A stretch of DNA of 64,000 nucleotides, taken from Leptospira noumeaensis. GTDB taxonomy: Bacteria > Spirochaetota > Leptospiria > Leptospirales > Leptospiraceae. Both the position numbers and the translations under genes were made by a program. Numbering within the stretch: the stretch's first letter is position 1; each line of letters begins with the position of its first letter. The DNA lies in the NCBI RefSeq assembly GCF_004770765.1, contig NZ_RQFK01000023.1, forward strand, positions 204,125 to 268,124, given 5' to 3'. The notes under the pieces were generated by a model. The model saw only the letters and a program-made list of their open reading frames with translations, was not told the DNA's origin and did no database searches. Shown piece after piece: positions 1-9,204 of this stretch.

Positions 1-1
1 A

Positions 2-682
2 ACAATGGAGAATTTAGTTTTTTTAAGTAAGGATGGTAGGACTAAAGTTGCAGACACAAATAAAACGATTAAAAAATTTAGTGAATCCTCTGGAAACATT
101 TTGAAGTTGATCGATTTTATCAACGGGGTTTCCAAAGAAACAAACTTGCTTGCCATCAACGCAGCTATTGAAGCCACACATTCTGGATCGGAAAGTAAAG
201 GTTTTACTGTGATTGCAGATGAAATTGGAAAACTATCAACAGTCACCGCAAACAACGCAAAACAAATCACAAAAATTTTAAAAGAAAATATCAATGATTA
301 TGGGAAAGCAGAAAAATTAGGCATTGAATCAGGCAATGCATTTCAATTCATTGCTGATGAAATCCATATAGTCCACGGAACCATTGCTGAAGTCATTCAA
401 TCCATTCAGGAATTAAAATCGCGAGGTACTGCCATTCTATCAAAAGCGAAAACTCTGGATGATGTAGCAGAACGAGTGAGGGATACATCCGGTGAAGTTT
501 ATGGTGAAATTGTAACCATTCATACAAATTTGGAAGATGTACAAGGACTTTCCGATACCATTCAAAAAGAATGCGAAGAGATTCATAGTGCACAACGTGG
601 AATTTTAGAACTCACAGGAAACCTAAGAAGACAACTCAAAGAAATTTCAAATCAAACCGACGAAATTTTGGGTGTTTCTTGA
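2..682 (+). CDS. methyl-accepting chemotaxis protein, C-terminal part (cut by window edge)
   Basis: This is the cytoplasmic signalling half of a chemotaxis receptor. The frame is open to the left edge (ACA precedes the ATG at 5), so that ATG is probably an internal methionine and the sensor domain lies outside. The hairpin tip that docks CheA and CheW is recognisable near residues 45-75 (ETNLLAINAAIEA, then GFTVIADEIGKL). Most family members read ARAGExGRGF at the tip; here it is THSGSESKGF, so the protein is a divergent member. The rest is heptad-patterned coiled coil. No membrane segment or HAMP domain is visible in this part. Family assignment is firm; ligand and full length cannot be known from this window. 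Confidence 0.85.
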   Translation, partial: TMENLVFLSKDGRTKVADTNKTIKKFSESSGNILKLIDFINGVSKETNLLAINAAIEATHSGSESKGFTVIADEIGKLSTVTANNAKQITKILKENINDYGKAEKLGIESGNAFQFIADEIHIVHGTIAEVIQSIQELKSRGTAILSKAKTLDDVAERVRDTSGEVYGEIVTIHTNLEDVQGLSDTIQKECEEIHSAQRGILELTGNLRRQLKEISNQTDEILGVS

Positions 683-746
683 TTTTTTGTTTTTTTAAGT
701 AAAAAGAAATAGTAGACCAATCGTTCTAAGGTTTTCAATTGGATTT

Positions 747-1241
747 ATGAGACACAGAGAAATCCTTTTGGAATACAAAGTCCATCCTTTATGGCAATTT
801 TTAGAACAAACTTATGGTTTTGAACAGGCCTTTCGGATGTTTAAACCCTATGAAGGTGCCAACATCTTACCCAAACTTGTGGATAAAAATACGATGGTAG
901 TTTCTATGCCACTCATATTATCAAACACGAATTATGTGGGGACTCATTTCGGCGGATCTCTTTATTCTATGTGTGATCCATTTTTTATGTTTTTACTTAT
1001 GATGAATTTGGGAAAAGATTATATGGTTTGGGACAAAGGTGCCAAAATTGATTTTGTAAAACCCGGAGAAGGTACGGTAACAGCCACCTTCCATATTCCA
1101 GATAGTGAATTTGAAAACTTAAAAGAACTTTTAAAAAAAGAGAAAAAAACCATTCGAACCTACGAAACCCAAGTGGTTGGTGAAGACGGGAAAACCGTCG
1201 CCAAAATCACAAAGGATTTATACATCCGAAGGTTAGTTTAA
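747..1241 (+). CDS. DUF4442 hotdog-fold protein
   Basis: The 164-residue protein matches the DUF4442 family, a branch of the hotdog thioesterase superfamily. The typical signature is in the middle: SNTNYVGTHFGGSLYSMCDPFF at about residues 67-90, where GTHFGGS-x-x-S marks the start of the central helix, followed by the strand WDKGAKIDFVKPGEG. It is cytoplasmic, with no signal peptide. Family members are thought to act on acyl-CoA or acyl-ACP thioesters, but no substrate is established, so only the fold is claimed. It stands alone between the receptor gene and a convergent membrane-protein gene, whose end is 13 bp away. The start is ATG with only a weak purine stretch upstream. Confidence 0.8.
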   Translation: MRHREILLEYKVHPLWQFLEQTYGFEQAFRMFKPYEGANILPKLVDKNTMVVSMPLILSNTNYVGTHFGGSLYSMCDPFFMFLLMMNLGKDYMVWDKGAKIDFVKPGEGTVTATFHIPDSEFENLKELLKKEKKTIRTYETQVVGEDGKTVAKITKDLYIRRLV

Positions 1242-1254
1242 TTTTCTAAATTAT

Positions 1255-3333
1255 TTAAAATTGGATTCGGTTGTTCCCATCAAACTGTGATCTGGGCAAT
1301 CGAAATTCTAATTTAGATCTAGATTTTAAACGGAAAAAACTCGCCCCACTAGGACTTTCTCCGGACCAGGAGTACCCATATTTAGTTTCGGTAAATAACT
1401 CTTGTTTCATGGTCATTCGTTGGGAATTCAAAAAAATAACTTCGACTACTGGGCTTTTATCTGTGGTTTCTAAAAATATCCTTCCCGATCTAGCAGATCC
1501 AAATTCGGAAAGTTTCCACTCCCAAACTTTCCCATGAAATTCATATTCAAAGTTAGGTGATCTTGGAGGGAGGGTCGCTGCCACTTGGTATTCTCGCAAT
1601 TGGTTTTTTCTAAACTCAGATCCAATACCCAAATCCCAGTACCTCTGAGAATAAAACAATGCGTAGTTTAAAGGAAGGCCTATGGAAAGGATCAGGAGTA
1701 AGGGTGAAAACCAAATTGTTTTTCTAAATTTATCAAAACTGGCGGAAAATCCTGTTCCTTTTTCTCCGAGTAACACTAAGTAAAAACAAAGAAAAGCCCC
1801 GTCCGAGTTTTGGATTTGTACTCCAAAAAAAAACGGCAAAACAAGGAGTAAACTTTGTTTCCAAAGCCCTCTCTCCCATAAAAACACAGAGATAAAAAAG
1901 AAAAAAACAATACTCCCTAAAATTCCGAAATCATGTATTAACCACAAAAAGAAGTTAGGTGGAAAATCGATCATTTCATTTGTAGTTTTTGTTCCTATCC
2001 GGAAAGGATCAAGAAGACCAAGAGGGAAAGATCCTATTCCATTTCCTAACCAAAGATTGTTTTTGATCCCTTCGAGACAGATGGTCAAAAGTTCCGCTCG
2101 CATTAAGTCCATTCGTTTGAGAGCCAAATAAGGATCTTTTTTCAAAATAGGAAGTGCTTCCATTGTTCGTTTAGATAATTCCACCAGATCCCAATTTTTT
2201 TGCAGAAAACTGAGTCCGTATAGAGTCAAAAAACCCAAAATAGGAATGAGTAAATACAAACCCACTCGAGTGATTCTTTTTTTGGTGAGAGAAATGATCC
2301 ACAAATCAGTGGTTAGATGGATCATTCCAATCGTTATGGATAGACCCCAGACCACCCAAAATGCTTTGCCTTGTTTTAGACCAAGCCAAGTCACAAATAA
2401 AAACGAAAGAACCGCCAAAACCAAACTAAATCTTTCTTTAGATTTACGCCAATTCCGAATGAGTTTCGAAATCCAAAGTAGAGACAATACAGGAAGAATC
2501 CAAGAAGCCGATCCAGAGTCTTGAAAAAGTCCTGTGGTACGCCCAACCTTTACACTTTCTAAAGTACCCGCAGAAAAAAAATCCAAACTCCAAATGGATT
2601 GGATGCACATCACAAGTAAATTGATTCCCAAACCTAAAAACAATCCAAACCGAAGTTGTTCCGACAAACTATCCTTAGATGGAGTTGGCATAGAACGTTC
2701 TTCGGAAAATAAATATAAAATCACAAACGAAGTAGGAACAAGAATTTTACAAGAAAGTCCCATGGCTTCTCTGGAAGAAAGAGAAGGGAAATAAATGTAC
2801 TCTTGGATCCCAAGGCCAGTCACAAGCCCTAGACCTTGGTATTGGAAAAGACAAAGCACTGTCAAAAGACAAAGAAAGAAGATAAACCCAAAATAGGTAG
2901 AATACCAAATGGGGAGATTGGATTTCCCAGTGGGATTACGAATCATCCAATCGGTAAGAATTTGTTCGGATTGTTTGGGGAGGGCCATTTCATTCCTCCC
3001 AAGAAGGACAAGAACCACTTCTCTTGTCCAGATTCCAAGAATGGAGCCGAGAAACAAACCAACGAGCTGGTAAGAACCAACCATAGGAAGACCAGAAAGA
3101 TAAGGCAGACGAAGGAAAGTAAATACTCCAAGAGCTGTGAAGATCCTTCCCCATTTCCTCTGATAGATTTGGGGAAAAAATCCAAAGGCAAATTGTAAGA
3201 GAAAGGATGGATAGAATTGATTTCCCGGAACCGGTTCCACATACCGATGGAGGCTCCAAACAGAGAAGGTGCAGAAAAAAAAGAAAAGGAGATCGGATAT
3301 GGGTAAAGAGCGAAGTCGGCCTAGAAAACTCAC
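1255..3333 (-). CDS. O-antigen ligase/polymerase-like membrane protein
   Basis: This 692-residue polytopic protein begins at a GTG codon (MSFLGRLRS). It has about a dozen hydrophobic segments between residues 10 and 560 and a soluble, strand-rich tail of about 130 residues. The motif WLGNGIGSFPLG near residue 430, in a long periplasmic-type loop, is the G-x-G-x-G-x-F signature of the Wzy/WaaL (O-antigen ligase) superfamily, and the charged loop before it fits the family. It probably polymerises or transfers a polysaccharide at the outer face of the inner membrane. The neighbours are not surface-polysaccharide genes, so its role in LPS cannot be inferred from context. The C-terminal domain is not part of the usual family. 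The ribosome site is poor, so the start is tentative. Confidence 0.65.
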   Translation of the reverse strand: MSFLGRLRSLPISDLLFFFFCTFSVWSLHRYVEPVPGNQFYPSFLLQFAFGFFPQIYQRKWGRIFTALGVFTFLRLPYLSGLPMVGSYQLVGLFLGSILGIWTREVVLVLLGRNEMALPKQSEQILTDWMIRNPTGKSNLPIWYSTYFGFIFFLCLLTVLCLFQYQGLGLVTGLGIQEYIYFPSLSSREAMGLSCKILVPTSFVILYLFSEERSMPTPSKDSLSEQLRFGLFLGLGINLLVMCIQSIWSLDFFSAGTLESVKVGRTTGLFQDSGSASWILPVLSLLWISKLIRNWRKSKERFSLVLAVLSFLFVTWLGLKQGKAFWVVWGLSITIGMIHLTTDLWIISLTKKRITRVGLYLLIPILGFLTLYGLSFLQKNWDLVELSKRTMEALPILKKDPYLALKRMDLMRAELLTICLEGIKNNLWLGNGIGSFPLGLLDPFRIGTKTTNEMIDFPPNFFLWLIHDFGILGSIVFFFFISVFLWERGLWKQSLLLVLPFFFGVQIQNSDGAFLCFYLVLLGEKGTGFSASFDKFRKTIWFSPLLLILSIGLPLNYALFYSQRYWDLGIGSEFRKNQLREYQVAATLPPRSPNFEYEFHGKVWEWKLSEFGSARSGRIFLETTDKSPVVEVIFLNSQRMTMKQELFTETKYGYSWSGESPSGASFFRLKSRSKLEFRLPRSQFDGNNRIQF

Positions 3334-3444
3334 GATAGAAAGAGTTTAGAGCCTGGCTCAGTGAATCAATTGTAAATTTAAAGGAATCGGGAGAATTCGG
3401 ACTTTGTGCGAGAACTTGTCTAGAAAAGAATCAGGGATTTTCTC

Positions 3445-3912
3445 TTAGTCGAGAGAATCCACGTCCATTCCAGTTGCAGGATATGCAGATAAAGAATCCA
3501 TGCGGTATCCACCGGCACGATTACGGCTTTTGGCCATTTGTTCTGCAAACTCTACAGTAAATCTTGTCCACGGAATGGCTTTGAGTCTTGCGATCGGAAT
3601 TTTTTTCTTCGTTCCTTCACAGATCCCATAGGTTCCGTTTTCTATTTTTTCTAGCGCCAGTTCGATCTCGCGCAGAGTTTCAATTTCGTTTTCAGTCAAA
3701 ACAGAAGTTAAGGCCTCTGAATTGAGTTCGGATGCAATGTCCGCAATATCTCCCATCTCTTTCAATCCAGAAGGCGAACTAGTGTCTTCCCATTGGTTGA
3801 GCTTGATCAGGAGGGACTCTTTTTTCTCTTGGAGGAGCTCTCGCACCTCTTCAATGAACTTTTTGTCCACTCCCTTCTCTGCTGATGAAGATTTTGCAGC
3901 TGGTTTCGGCAT
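3445..3912 (-). CDS. DksA/TraR-family protein with degenerate zinc finger
   Basis: A 155-residue member of the DksA/TraR family, which binds the RNA polymerase secondary channel. A longer frame runs to 3969, but the ATG at 3912 is preceded by AAGGA six bases upstream and begins the charged leader (MPKPAAKSSS), so I prefer it. The coiled coil with its tip (GDIADIASELNSE) is present, then the C-terminal module YGICEGTKKKIPIARLKAIPW. Family members normally have two C-x-x-C pairs. Here the first pair reads C-x-x-T and the second T-x-x-F, so only one cysteine remains and zinc is unlikely to be bound. It starts 8 bp after rpmG, with its ribosome site overlapping the rpmG stop, so the two are co-transcribed. 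Confidence 0.85.
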   Translation of the reverse strand: MPKPAAKSSSAEKGVDKKFIEEVRELLQEKKESLLIKLNQWEDTSSPSGLKEMGDIADIASELNSEALTSVLTENEIETLREIELALEKIENGTYGICEGTKKKIPIARLKAIPWTRFTVEFAEQMAKSRNRAGGYRMDSLSAYPATGMDVDSLD

Positions 3913-3920
3913 CTTAATCC

Positions 3921-4082
3921 TTAGACTTTGGATTCCTTGTGATCTGTATGAGATTTGCAAAATTTGCAATATTTTTTAGTCACAAGTTTTTCCGACTTTG
4001 TCTTCTTGTTTTTAGTCTGGAAGTAATTTGACCGCCCAGGTATCGCACATGGGACACAGGTTAGTTTTATGATTTCTCTCAT
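3921..4082 (-). CDS. rpmG: 50S ribosomal protein L33
   Basis: A 53-residue frame found by reading the minus strand between the dksA-like gene and the BASS transporter gene. It starts MREIIKLTC and carries the L33 core NYFQTKNKKT ... KKYCKFCKSHTDHKESK. Both zinc cysteine pairs are present (C-x-x-C near residues 9-12 and 39-42), so this is the zinc-binding (C+) form. The first knuckle has a short insertion (CAIPGRSN) compared with the common CxRRNYxT version. L33 is a component of the large ribosomal subunit near the E site. The upstream gene ends 34 bp before, and no strong Shine-Dalgarno is seen. The stop TAA runs directly into the ribosome site of the downstream dksA-like gene. Confidence 0.9.
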   Translation of the reverse strand: MREIIKLTCVPCAIPGRSNYFQTKNKKTKSEKLVTKKYCKFCKSHTDHKESKV

Positions 4083-4116
4083 AATTTATGCCATGACGTA
4101 CCGACCCCATATATAG

Positions 4117-5067
4117 TCAATCGACAATAGCTGGTTTTTTTAATTCCCTTCTGAAATAGGTAGCAAACAAACTCCCCAAAAGGGAATGGGTCAAACTCGA
4201 TAAAGCACTAGGAATTGCGGTGTTCGGATCGAGAAAATGAGTCCTTGCGAGCACGGCCCCAAGCCCCGAATTCTGCATCCCTACTTCAATCGAAATGGTT
4301 TTGGCAGTTTTTGCGTTCTTTGTCAGATACAGGCTAAAAATCCCACCCAGTCCAAACCCACCTAAGTGTAAAAGGATGACTGCAAAAAAGATACGAAAGT
4401 CCGAATGCAGGATGGTATCTTTCCCACTGGCAATGATCGAAGCCACAATCATTGCAATCAAGAGTACAGAAAGTACGGGAAAAAAATCCTGAACCTCTTT
4501 TGTCAGTTTTGGAAACATTGATTTTAAAAATAAACCCAATCCTACAGGAACTAAAATCACTTGGAAGGTAGTCAATACAAGACCTACACGGTCTATTTCC
4601 AATCGACTCCCTATGAGAACGGCAATCAGAAAGGGAGTCATAAGGATTCCAAGGATTGTAGAAACAGAAGTTAAGGTAACGCTGAGAGGCACATCCGCTT
4701 TGGACAAAAATGCAATCACATTGGATGCGGTCCCACCAGGACAACAAGAAACAAGGATGAGTCCCACAGCAAATGCTTCCGGAAGTTGGAACAAAAACCC
4801 TAGAGAATATCCAAGGATTGGCATAATCGTATATTGCAATATAGTTCCAATGAGAATGGGTTTTGGTTGTTTTAAGATACGAATAAAATCTTCTGCATCC
4901 AAAGTAAGCCCCATCCCAAGCATAATGGCACCGAGGCTATAGGTGATCCAAGAACCTTTAAACCAAATGATTTTTTCAGGAAATAAAAATCCAATCCCTG
5001 AGATGAGTAGAAGAACAAGGGGAAACGCAGTGACAATCAGTCTAGAAATTTTTGTGAACATCATCAA
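4117..5067 (-). CDS. bile acid:sodium symporter (BASS) family transporter
   Basis: A 316-residue inner-membrane protein with about ten hydrophobic segments in the SBF/BASS fold. Visible family marks are LGAIMLGMGLTL in the second helix, CCPGGTASNVIAFLSKAD in the first crossover region, and EVGMQNSGLGAVLA in the second, where the E-x-x-x-Q-N core belongs to the sodium site. BASS members move organic anions such as pantoate, pyruvate, bile acids or sulfonates with sodium; the substrate here is not predictable. It lies 20 bp downstream of a class V aminotransferase on the same strand, so the two may be co-transcribed. The start MMMFTK offers three ATG codons; the first is listed. Confidence 0.85.
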   Translation of the reverse strand: MMMFTKISRLIVTAFPLVLLLISGIGFLFPEKIIWFKGSWITYSLGAIMLGMGLTLDAEDFIRILKQPKPILIGTILQYTIMPILGYSLGFLFQLPEAFAVGLILVSCCPGGTASNVIAFLSKADVPLSVTLTSVSTILGILMTPFLIAVLIGSRLEIDRVGLVLTTFQVILVPVGLGLFLKSMFPKLTKEVQDFFPVLSVLLIAMIVASIIASGKDTILHSDFRIFFAVILLHLGGFGLGGIFSLYLTKNAKTAKTISIEVGMQNSGLGAVLARTHFLDPNTAIPSALSSLTHSLLGSLFATYFRRELKKPAIVD

Positions 5068-5087
5068 ACCTAAGGTACTTGATTCGC

Positions 5088-6290
5088 CTAATTTTGTTTT
5101 AAGTAGTCGTTTAGAGCTTCTTTCACACGGGCCACGTGTTCTTCTTCAATGGCAATATGAGGAGCCAAACGTAACCTTCCCAGACGGACTGCTGTTGTGA
5201 TTTTCCTCTGTTTTAAAAAGGCCTGGATGGCTTCTGGTTGGAACTTGGACGAATCCTTATGACCAGTAATGGCAAGAATCCCTGTTTTTATTTGGGGAAA
5301 TGTATCTGATTCTAAAGTAAAACCAAGATCATGAAGTGCATCCTTAAACATCCCCGCAACTTCATAAATCCGTTCCCGAACCCGAGAAAACCCAAGAGTC
5401 GATAACATCCGTAGGGATGCATAAAAATAAATCCAATCATTGAAATTGATTGTACTTTGTTCAAATTGGTCGGCTGCAGGTTTCCATTCATCCCGATACG
5501 GAAAATAACTGGAATCGTTCACCACACTCGCCTGGCCTTTAAAGATCAGTTTGAATCCTTTGGATTCTTCTTTGGATAAATACACGACACCAAGTCCTAG
5601 TGGGCCAAGTAACCACTTCCATGCAGCAAAAGCACAAAACGCCACTTTTAGTTTTCTAAAATCGAGTGGGATATGACCGACTGCTTGGCTTCCATCAATC
5701 ACAAGTTTTGTCGAATGAGTTTCACAAAGTATGGATACGGCTTCCATATCAAAAACCACTCCCGTACACCAATGAACAGGCGATAAACTAAGGATGAACA
5801 CATCCCCTTTATCTAATTCGGTTTTGAGGTTCGTTAAAAATTCATCGGGAGTTTTACCCACAGGAATAAAATCAAGCCCCACTCCCTTTTCTTTCCAATG
5901 TTCCCAAGGATAAACATTACTTGGGTATTCGTTTTCCAAAACAAGGATTCGTTTTCCCTTTGGGATTTGGATGCTATGGGAGTAAAGATTGATCCCCTCA
6001 CTTGTGTTATGTACAATGCCTATCTCTGAGGGATCACAATTCAAAATTTCAGCAATGGATCCGCGGATGGCAGATTTGATTGTGGGTTCGGCAAAACTGG
6101 GAGCAAAAATTCCGAACCTTGCATATTCCTGGAAGTAGAGATTCATCATCTCGATGGCATAAGTGGAAACAGGTGTGGTTCCACAATAATTCAACCAAAC
6201 AGAATCGTTCTGTACGGGGAAATACTGGGAGATCCCTTTCCAAGAATCAAAAGGAGGGAAAGACGGAAGTTCAGTGTGTTGGGAGAGCAT
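5088..6290 (-). CDS. class V aminotransferase-fold PLP enzyme
   Basis: A 400-residue fold-type I PLP enzyme of the aminotransferase class V group, which includes cysteine desulfurases and isopenicillin N epimerase-like proteins. The cofactor aspartate is in VIDGSQAVGH (Asp199), and the Schiff-base lysine is in AAWKWLLGPLG (Lys225). The N-terminal LNYCGTTPVS matches the family motif LN.G...P. A mobile catalytic cysteine loop of the SufS type is not evident, so I do not call it a desulfurase; an epimerase, lyase or transaminase is equally possible. It is cytoplasmic. The downstream BASS transporter on the same strand suggests a shared transcript, perhaps linked to uptake of a substrate, which is inference only. 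Confidence 0.8.
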   Translation of the reverse strand: MLSQHTELPSFPPFDSWKGISQYFPVQNDSVWLNYCGTTPVSTYAIEMMNLYFQEYARFGIFAPSFAEPTIKSAIRGSIAEILNCDPSEIGIVHNTSEGINLYSHSIQIPKGKRILVLENEYPSNVYPWEHWKEKGVGLDFIPVGKTPDEFLTNLKTELDKGDVFILSLSPVHWCTGVVFDMEAVSILCETHSTKLVIDGSQAVGHIPLDFRKLKVAFCAFAAWKWLLGPLGLGVVYLSKEESKGFKLIFKGQASVVNDSSYFPYRDEWKPAADQFEQSTINFNDWIYFYASLRMLSTLGFSRVRERIYEVAGMFKDALHDLGFTLESDTFPQIKTGILAITGHKDSSKFQPEAIQAFLKQRKITTAVRLGRLRLAPHIAIEEEHVARVKEALNDYLKQN

Positions 6291-6345
6291 TCAAAAATAG
6301 AAATATCTGAAGCGACAGAAGAGAAAAGTAAAAAAAAATGGGACA

Positions 6346-7476
6346 GTGCTCTCTTCTCGGATTTACCTCTCTCGTTCGGCGTTTAGCCATAATATTGCCC
6401 TATTCCGCAAACTGATCGGGCCAAAAACCAAGTTTACAGCCATCATTAAATCCAATGCTTATGGGCATGGACTCCTTGCCACAGCCTCCATTGCCCTCGA
6501 TGCGGGTGCTGACTATTTGGGAGTCAACTCCTTAGAAGAAGCCCTCTCCATACGACGTGTATTTACGAAAGCCACCATTCTCATTATGGGTAGCATTCCC
6601 GATCTAAAAGAGAGAAAGGAATCTTTGGCAGATGAAAATTTTTGGGTGATGGTTTCTCGGATCGAAGAAATCGAAATTTTATCCAAACTTTCCCCCACTC
6701 CCAAAATCCATTTAAAAGTAGATACGGGAATGTCAAGACTTGGAATTCCCATAACCGATGCGGAAGCCCTTGCCAAAGAAATTTTTGAAAAAAAACTCCC
6801 TCTTTCAGGAATAGCCACACACTTTGCGAGCACCGAAGATTTTACAGAACATAGTTACTCTATGTTACAACTCAGTAAGTTCCAAGAAACCATAGATACA
6901 TTCGCTAAACACGGGTTTATCGATCTAATTTGCCACTGCGCTTCTTCAGCATCTGCCATGTTATTTTCAGAAGCAAGGATGGATTTGGTTCGAGTGGGAA
7001 TTTCTTTATACGGACTATGGCCAAGTCTTGAAACAAAACTATCCTTATCTCTTATGAAAAAAGATGTGGGGATGTTAAAACCAGCACTCAGTTGGAAAAC
7101 ACAAATCCAACACATCCAAAACCTAAACCAAGGGACTTTTATTGGATACGGATCCACTTATAAAACCACACACGATACAAAATTGGCAGTTGTACCCGTC
7201 GGATATTATGAGGGACTAGATCGAAAACTTTCGAACCAAGGGTATATGCTCATTCGCGGCGAACGGGCAAAAATTTTAGGTCGGATTTGTATGAATATGA
7301 CAATGCTTGATATCACTCATATTCCAGATGCAAAACTCGGAGATGATGTGGTCATCCTCGGAAAATCAGGAAACGAAATGATTTCGGCGGACGACCATGC
7401 ATCCTGGACTGGAACCATCAACTACGAAGTGGTCACAAGAATTTTGGGATCTTTCCCTCGTATCATCGAAGACTAG
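6346..7476 (+). CDS. alr: alanine racemase
   Basis: A 376-residue PLP enzyme that interconverts L- and D-alanine for peptidoglycan synthesis. The PLP lysine lies in FTAIIKSNAYGHG (Lys35). The N-terminal TIM barrel continues with HLKVDTGMSRLGI and HCASSA, and the C-terminal beta domain carries GYGSTYKT, which holds the catalytic tyrosine, and RICMNMTMLD. The start is a GTG with GGGA four bases upstream; there is no better in-frame ATG. It is transcribed divergently from the aminotransferase gene. The alpha/beta hydrolase gene follows 8 bp after its stop, so the two likely form an operon. Length is normal for the family. Confidence 0.95.
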   Translation: MLSSRIYLSRSAFSHNIALFRKLIGPKTKFTAIIKSNAYGHGLLATASIALDAGADYLGVNSLEEALSIRRVFTKATILIMGSIPDLKERKESLADENFWVMVSRIEEIEILSKLSPTPKIHLKVDTGMSRLGIPITDAEALAKEIFEKKLPLSGIATHFASTEDFTEHSYSMLQLSKFQETIDTFAKHGFIDLICHCASSASAMLFSEARMDLVRVGISLYGLWPSLETKLSLSLMKKDVGMLKPALSWKTQIQHIQNLNQGTFIGYGSTYKTTHDTKLAVVPVGYYEGLDRKLSNQGYMLIRGERAKILGRICMNMTMLDITHIPDAKLGDDVVILGKSGNEMISADDHASWTGTINYEVVTRILGSFPRIIED

Positions 7477-7484
7477 AGGATTTT

Positions 7485-8378
7485 ATGTCAGAAAGACAAA
7501 TTTATAATTGGAAAAATCATAGGCTAACTTACGTTAAACATAAATCACTCAATCCAAAGGCAAAAGAAACAATTGTCCTCATTGGTGGTTGGTGTTCTGC
7601 AGCTGGGTATTGGGGCCTAAACATTCCTTTTTTTCGTCAGCTTGGAGATGTCATCGAACTCGACTTAGTCGGTCATTATCCGGCAGAAATTTTTGACCAA
7701 AAAAAAGGACTCACCCTCCAAGATTTTTTAGAAACACAAGCACAAGGAATTTGGGCTTCGGCTGGTGAAAAAGACATCACCCTTGTGGGTCATTCGACCG
7801 GAGGGATGGCAGTTCTCGCCATTGCTTCTTTATTTCCACAAAGGATCAAACAAGTGATCTCCATTGCACCATTTGTCCACGGGCCCGTTCCTGGAATTTT
7901 AAAAATTGGGGTGGTGGGACTTAGAGCCAACTTAGGAAGTTTTTTTGACTTTGGATTTAAATTGGGTAAGTCCCTTCCCAAAGCCTTACAAATTGGATTT
8001 TCTTATGGGGTTTATGATTCTTCTGCCTTCCATGCAAGAGAAGATATCAAACAATTTCTCAAAGACTATAACCCACAATTTGAATGTTTGAATCCAAGAC
8101 AAATTTTAATGATTTTAGAAATGTTAGATAGAACTGACATTCGCCCCATAGTTTTTGGAAACCAAGTTCCTACCCTCATCATGCGAGGAGAAGAGGATCC
8201 GATCATTCCAGGAAAACATGTGATGGAACTCGAAAGAACCACTCCTCATGTCAAAGCGGTTTTATTTTCTGAATGCGGACATTTTGTACACATGGAAAAA
8301 AAACAAGCCGCAGAAAAAGTGATGAAAGATTTTATTCTAATGAAAAAGGTCGCTTCCACAAAGAAGTCTTTTTTCTAA
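7485..8378 (+). CDS. alpha/beta hydrolase
   Basis: A 297-residue alpha/beta-hydrolase. The nucleophile elbow is GHSTGG (Ser104). The oxyanion region is IGGWCSAAGYW near residues 33-43, the acid is probably the Asp in GEEDPIIPG, and the base is the His in CGHFVHME near residue 271. A helical cap is predicted between residues 130 and 210. It is cytoplasmic with no signal peptide. The overall form is like BioH/MenH-type carboxylesterases, but no conserved signature identifies a substrate. It starts with a clear AGAGGA site directly after alr and probably shares its transcript. Its last four bases overlap the end of the convergent nitrilase gene. Confidence 0.8.
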   Translation: MSERQIYNWKNHRLTYVKHKSLNPKAKETIVLIGGWCSAAGYWGLNIPFFRQLGDVIELDLVGHYPAEIFDQKKGLTLQDFLETQAQGIWASAGEKDITLVGHSTGGMAVLAIASLFPQRIKQVISIAPFVHGPVPGILKIGVVGLRANLGSFFDFGFKLGKSLPKALQIGFSYGVYDSSAFHAREDIKQFLKDYNPQFECLNPRQILMILEMLDRTDIRPIVFGNQVPTLIMRGEEDPIIPGKHVMELERTTPHVKAVLFSECGHFVHMEKKQAAEKVMKDFILMKKVASTKKSFF

Positions 8379-9190
8379 AACAAACGGTGATTTAAACTCG
8401 GAAGTTGGTTTCGAATTTCGCCTAACTTTTGCAAGTCGATTTCAGCAATAACAAATCCTTCTTCTTTGTCTATCTCATCTAAAATTTCTCCCCAAGGAGA
8501 GATGATGAGAGAATGTCCAAATGTTTTGCGATTTCCATGTGGGTCATGCGTTCCTGTTTGCCCAGGTGCGATGACATACATAAAATTTTCGATGGCCCGA
8601 GCACGAAGTAAAACATGCCAATGGGCCTCTCCCGTAGGAACTGTAAAGGCTGCTGGTAAAAAACAAAGTTCCACTCCTTTTTCAGAAAGTGCTCGAAATA
8701 ACTCTGGAAAACGAATGTCATAACAAATGGCTGAGGAAATTTTTCCATATTCGGTTTGGATGACATCGGGAACCTTGCCTCCACTTTCTGTGGAATTGGA
8801 TTCGCTATAATTGAATCCGTCTCCGACTACTGCATTGAAGAGATGGGCTTTGTGATACCGAAAGATTTCTTTGCCATTGGGATCAGCTAGGACAGCCGTA
8901 TTAAAAACTTTTCCTGTAGGAGCCATAGTGGGAAATCCACCTCCAAGGAGATAGATCCCAAGGTCTTTTGCCGTTTCTCGTAAAAAGGCATTGGTCTCTT
9001 CTTCGATTTGGCCCAGGAGATTTTTTTTCTCAGATTCACTTCCCATAAAAGAAAAATTTTCGGGAAGGCCTATGACTTTTGCTCCCGCATTTGCTGCCTC
9101 TTCCACAAGTTGCCTACACTTAGTTAGGTTATTTGAGATTCTTGCTGTACTTGTGACTTGCACTGCGGCGGCTTTAAATTTCATTATCAT
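8375..9190 (-). CDS. carbon-nitrogen hydrolase (Nit/omega-amidase type)
   Basis: A 271-residue member of the nitrilase superfamily with the full Glu-Lys-Cys catalytic set: Glu44 in GLPENFSFMG, Lys114 in YHKAHLF and Cys156 in SAICYDIRFPEL. The C-terminal GHSLIISPWG is also typical. Length and motifs fit the Nit1/Nit2 branch, which hydrolyses deaminated glutathione or alpha-keto amides, rather than true nitrilases. It is cytoplasmic. Two in-frame starts lie at 9190 and 9184; neither has a strong ribosome site. It is divergent from argB with almost no gap, so the two 5' regions overlap, and it is convergent with the alpha/beta hydrolase gene, overlapping by 4 bp. Confidence 0.85.
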   Translation of the reverse strand: MIMKFKAAAVQVTSTARISNNLTKCRQLVEEAANAGAKVIGLPENFSFMGSESEKKNLLGQIEEETNAFLRETAKDLGIYLLGGGFPTMAPTGKVFNTAVLADPNGKEIFRYHKAHLFNAVVGDGFNYSESNSTESGGKVPDVIQTEYGKISSAICYDIRFPELFRALSEKGVELCFLPAAFTVPTGEAHWHVLLRARAIENFMYVIAPGQTGTHDPHGNRKTFGHSLIISPWGEILDEIDKEEGFVIAEIDLQKLGEIRNQLPSLNHRLF

Positions 9191-9204
9191 AAATGAGGAC
9201 TTTT

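Noticed and set aside
3334..3444. Imperfect AGAAAA/GATTTTCT repeat after the dksA-like gene as a terminator
   Set aside because: The arms pair only with bulges and have almost no G-C pairs.
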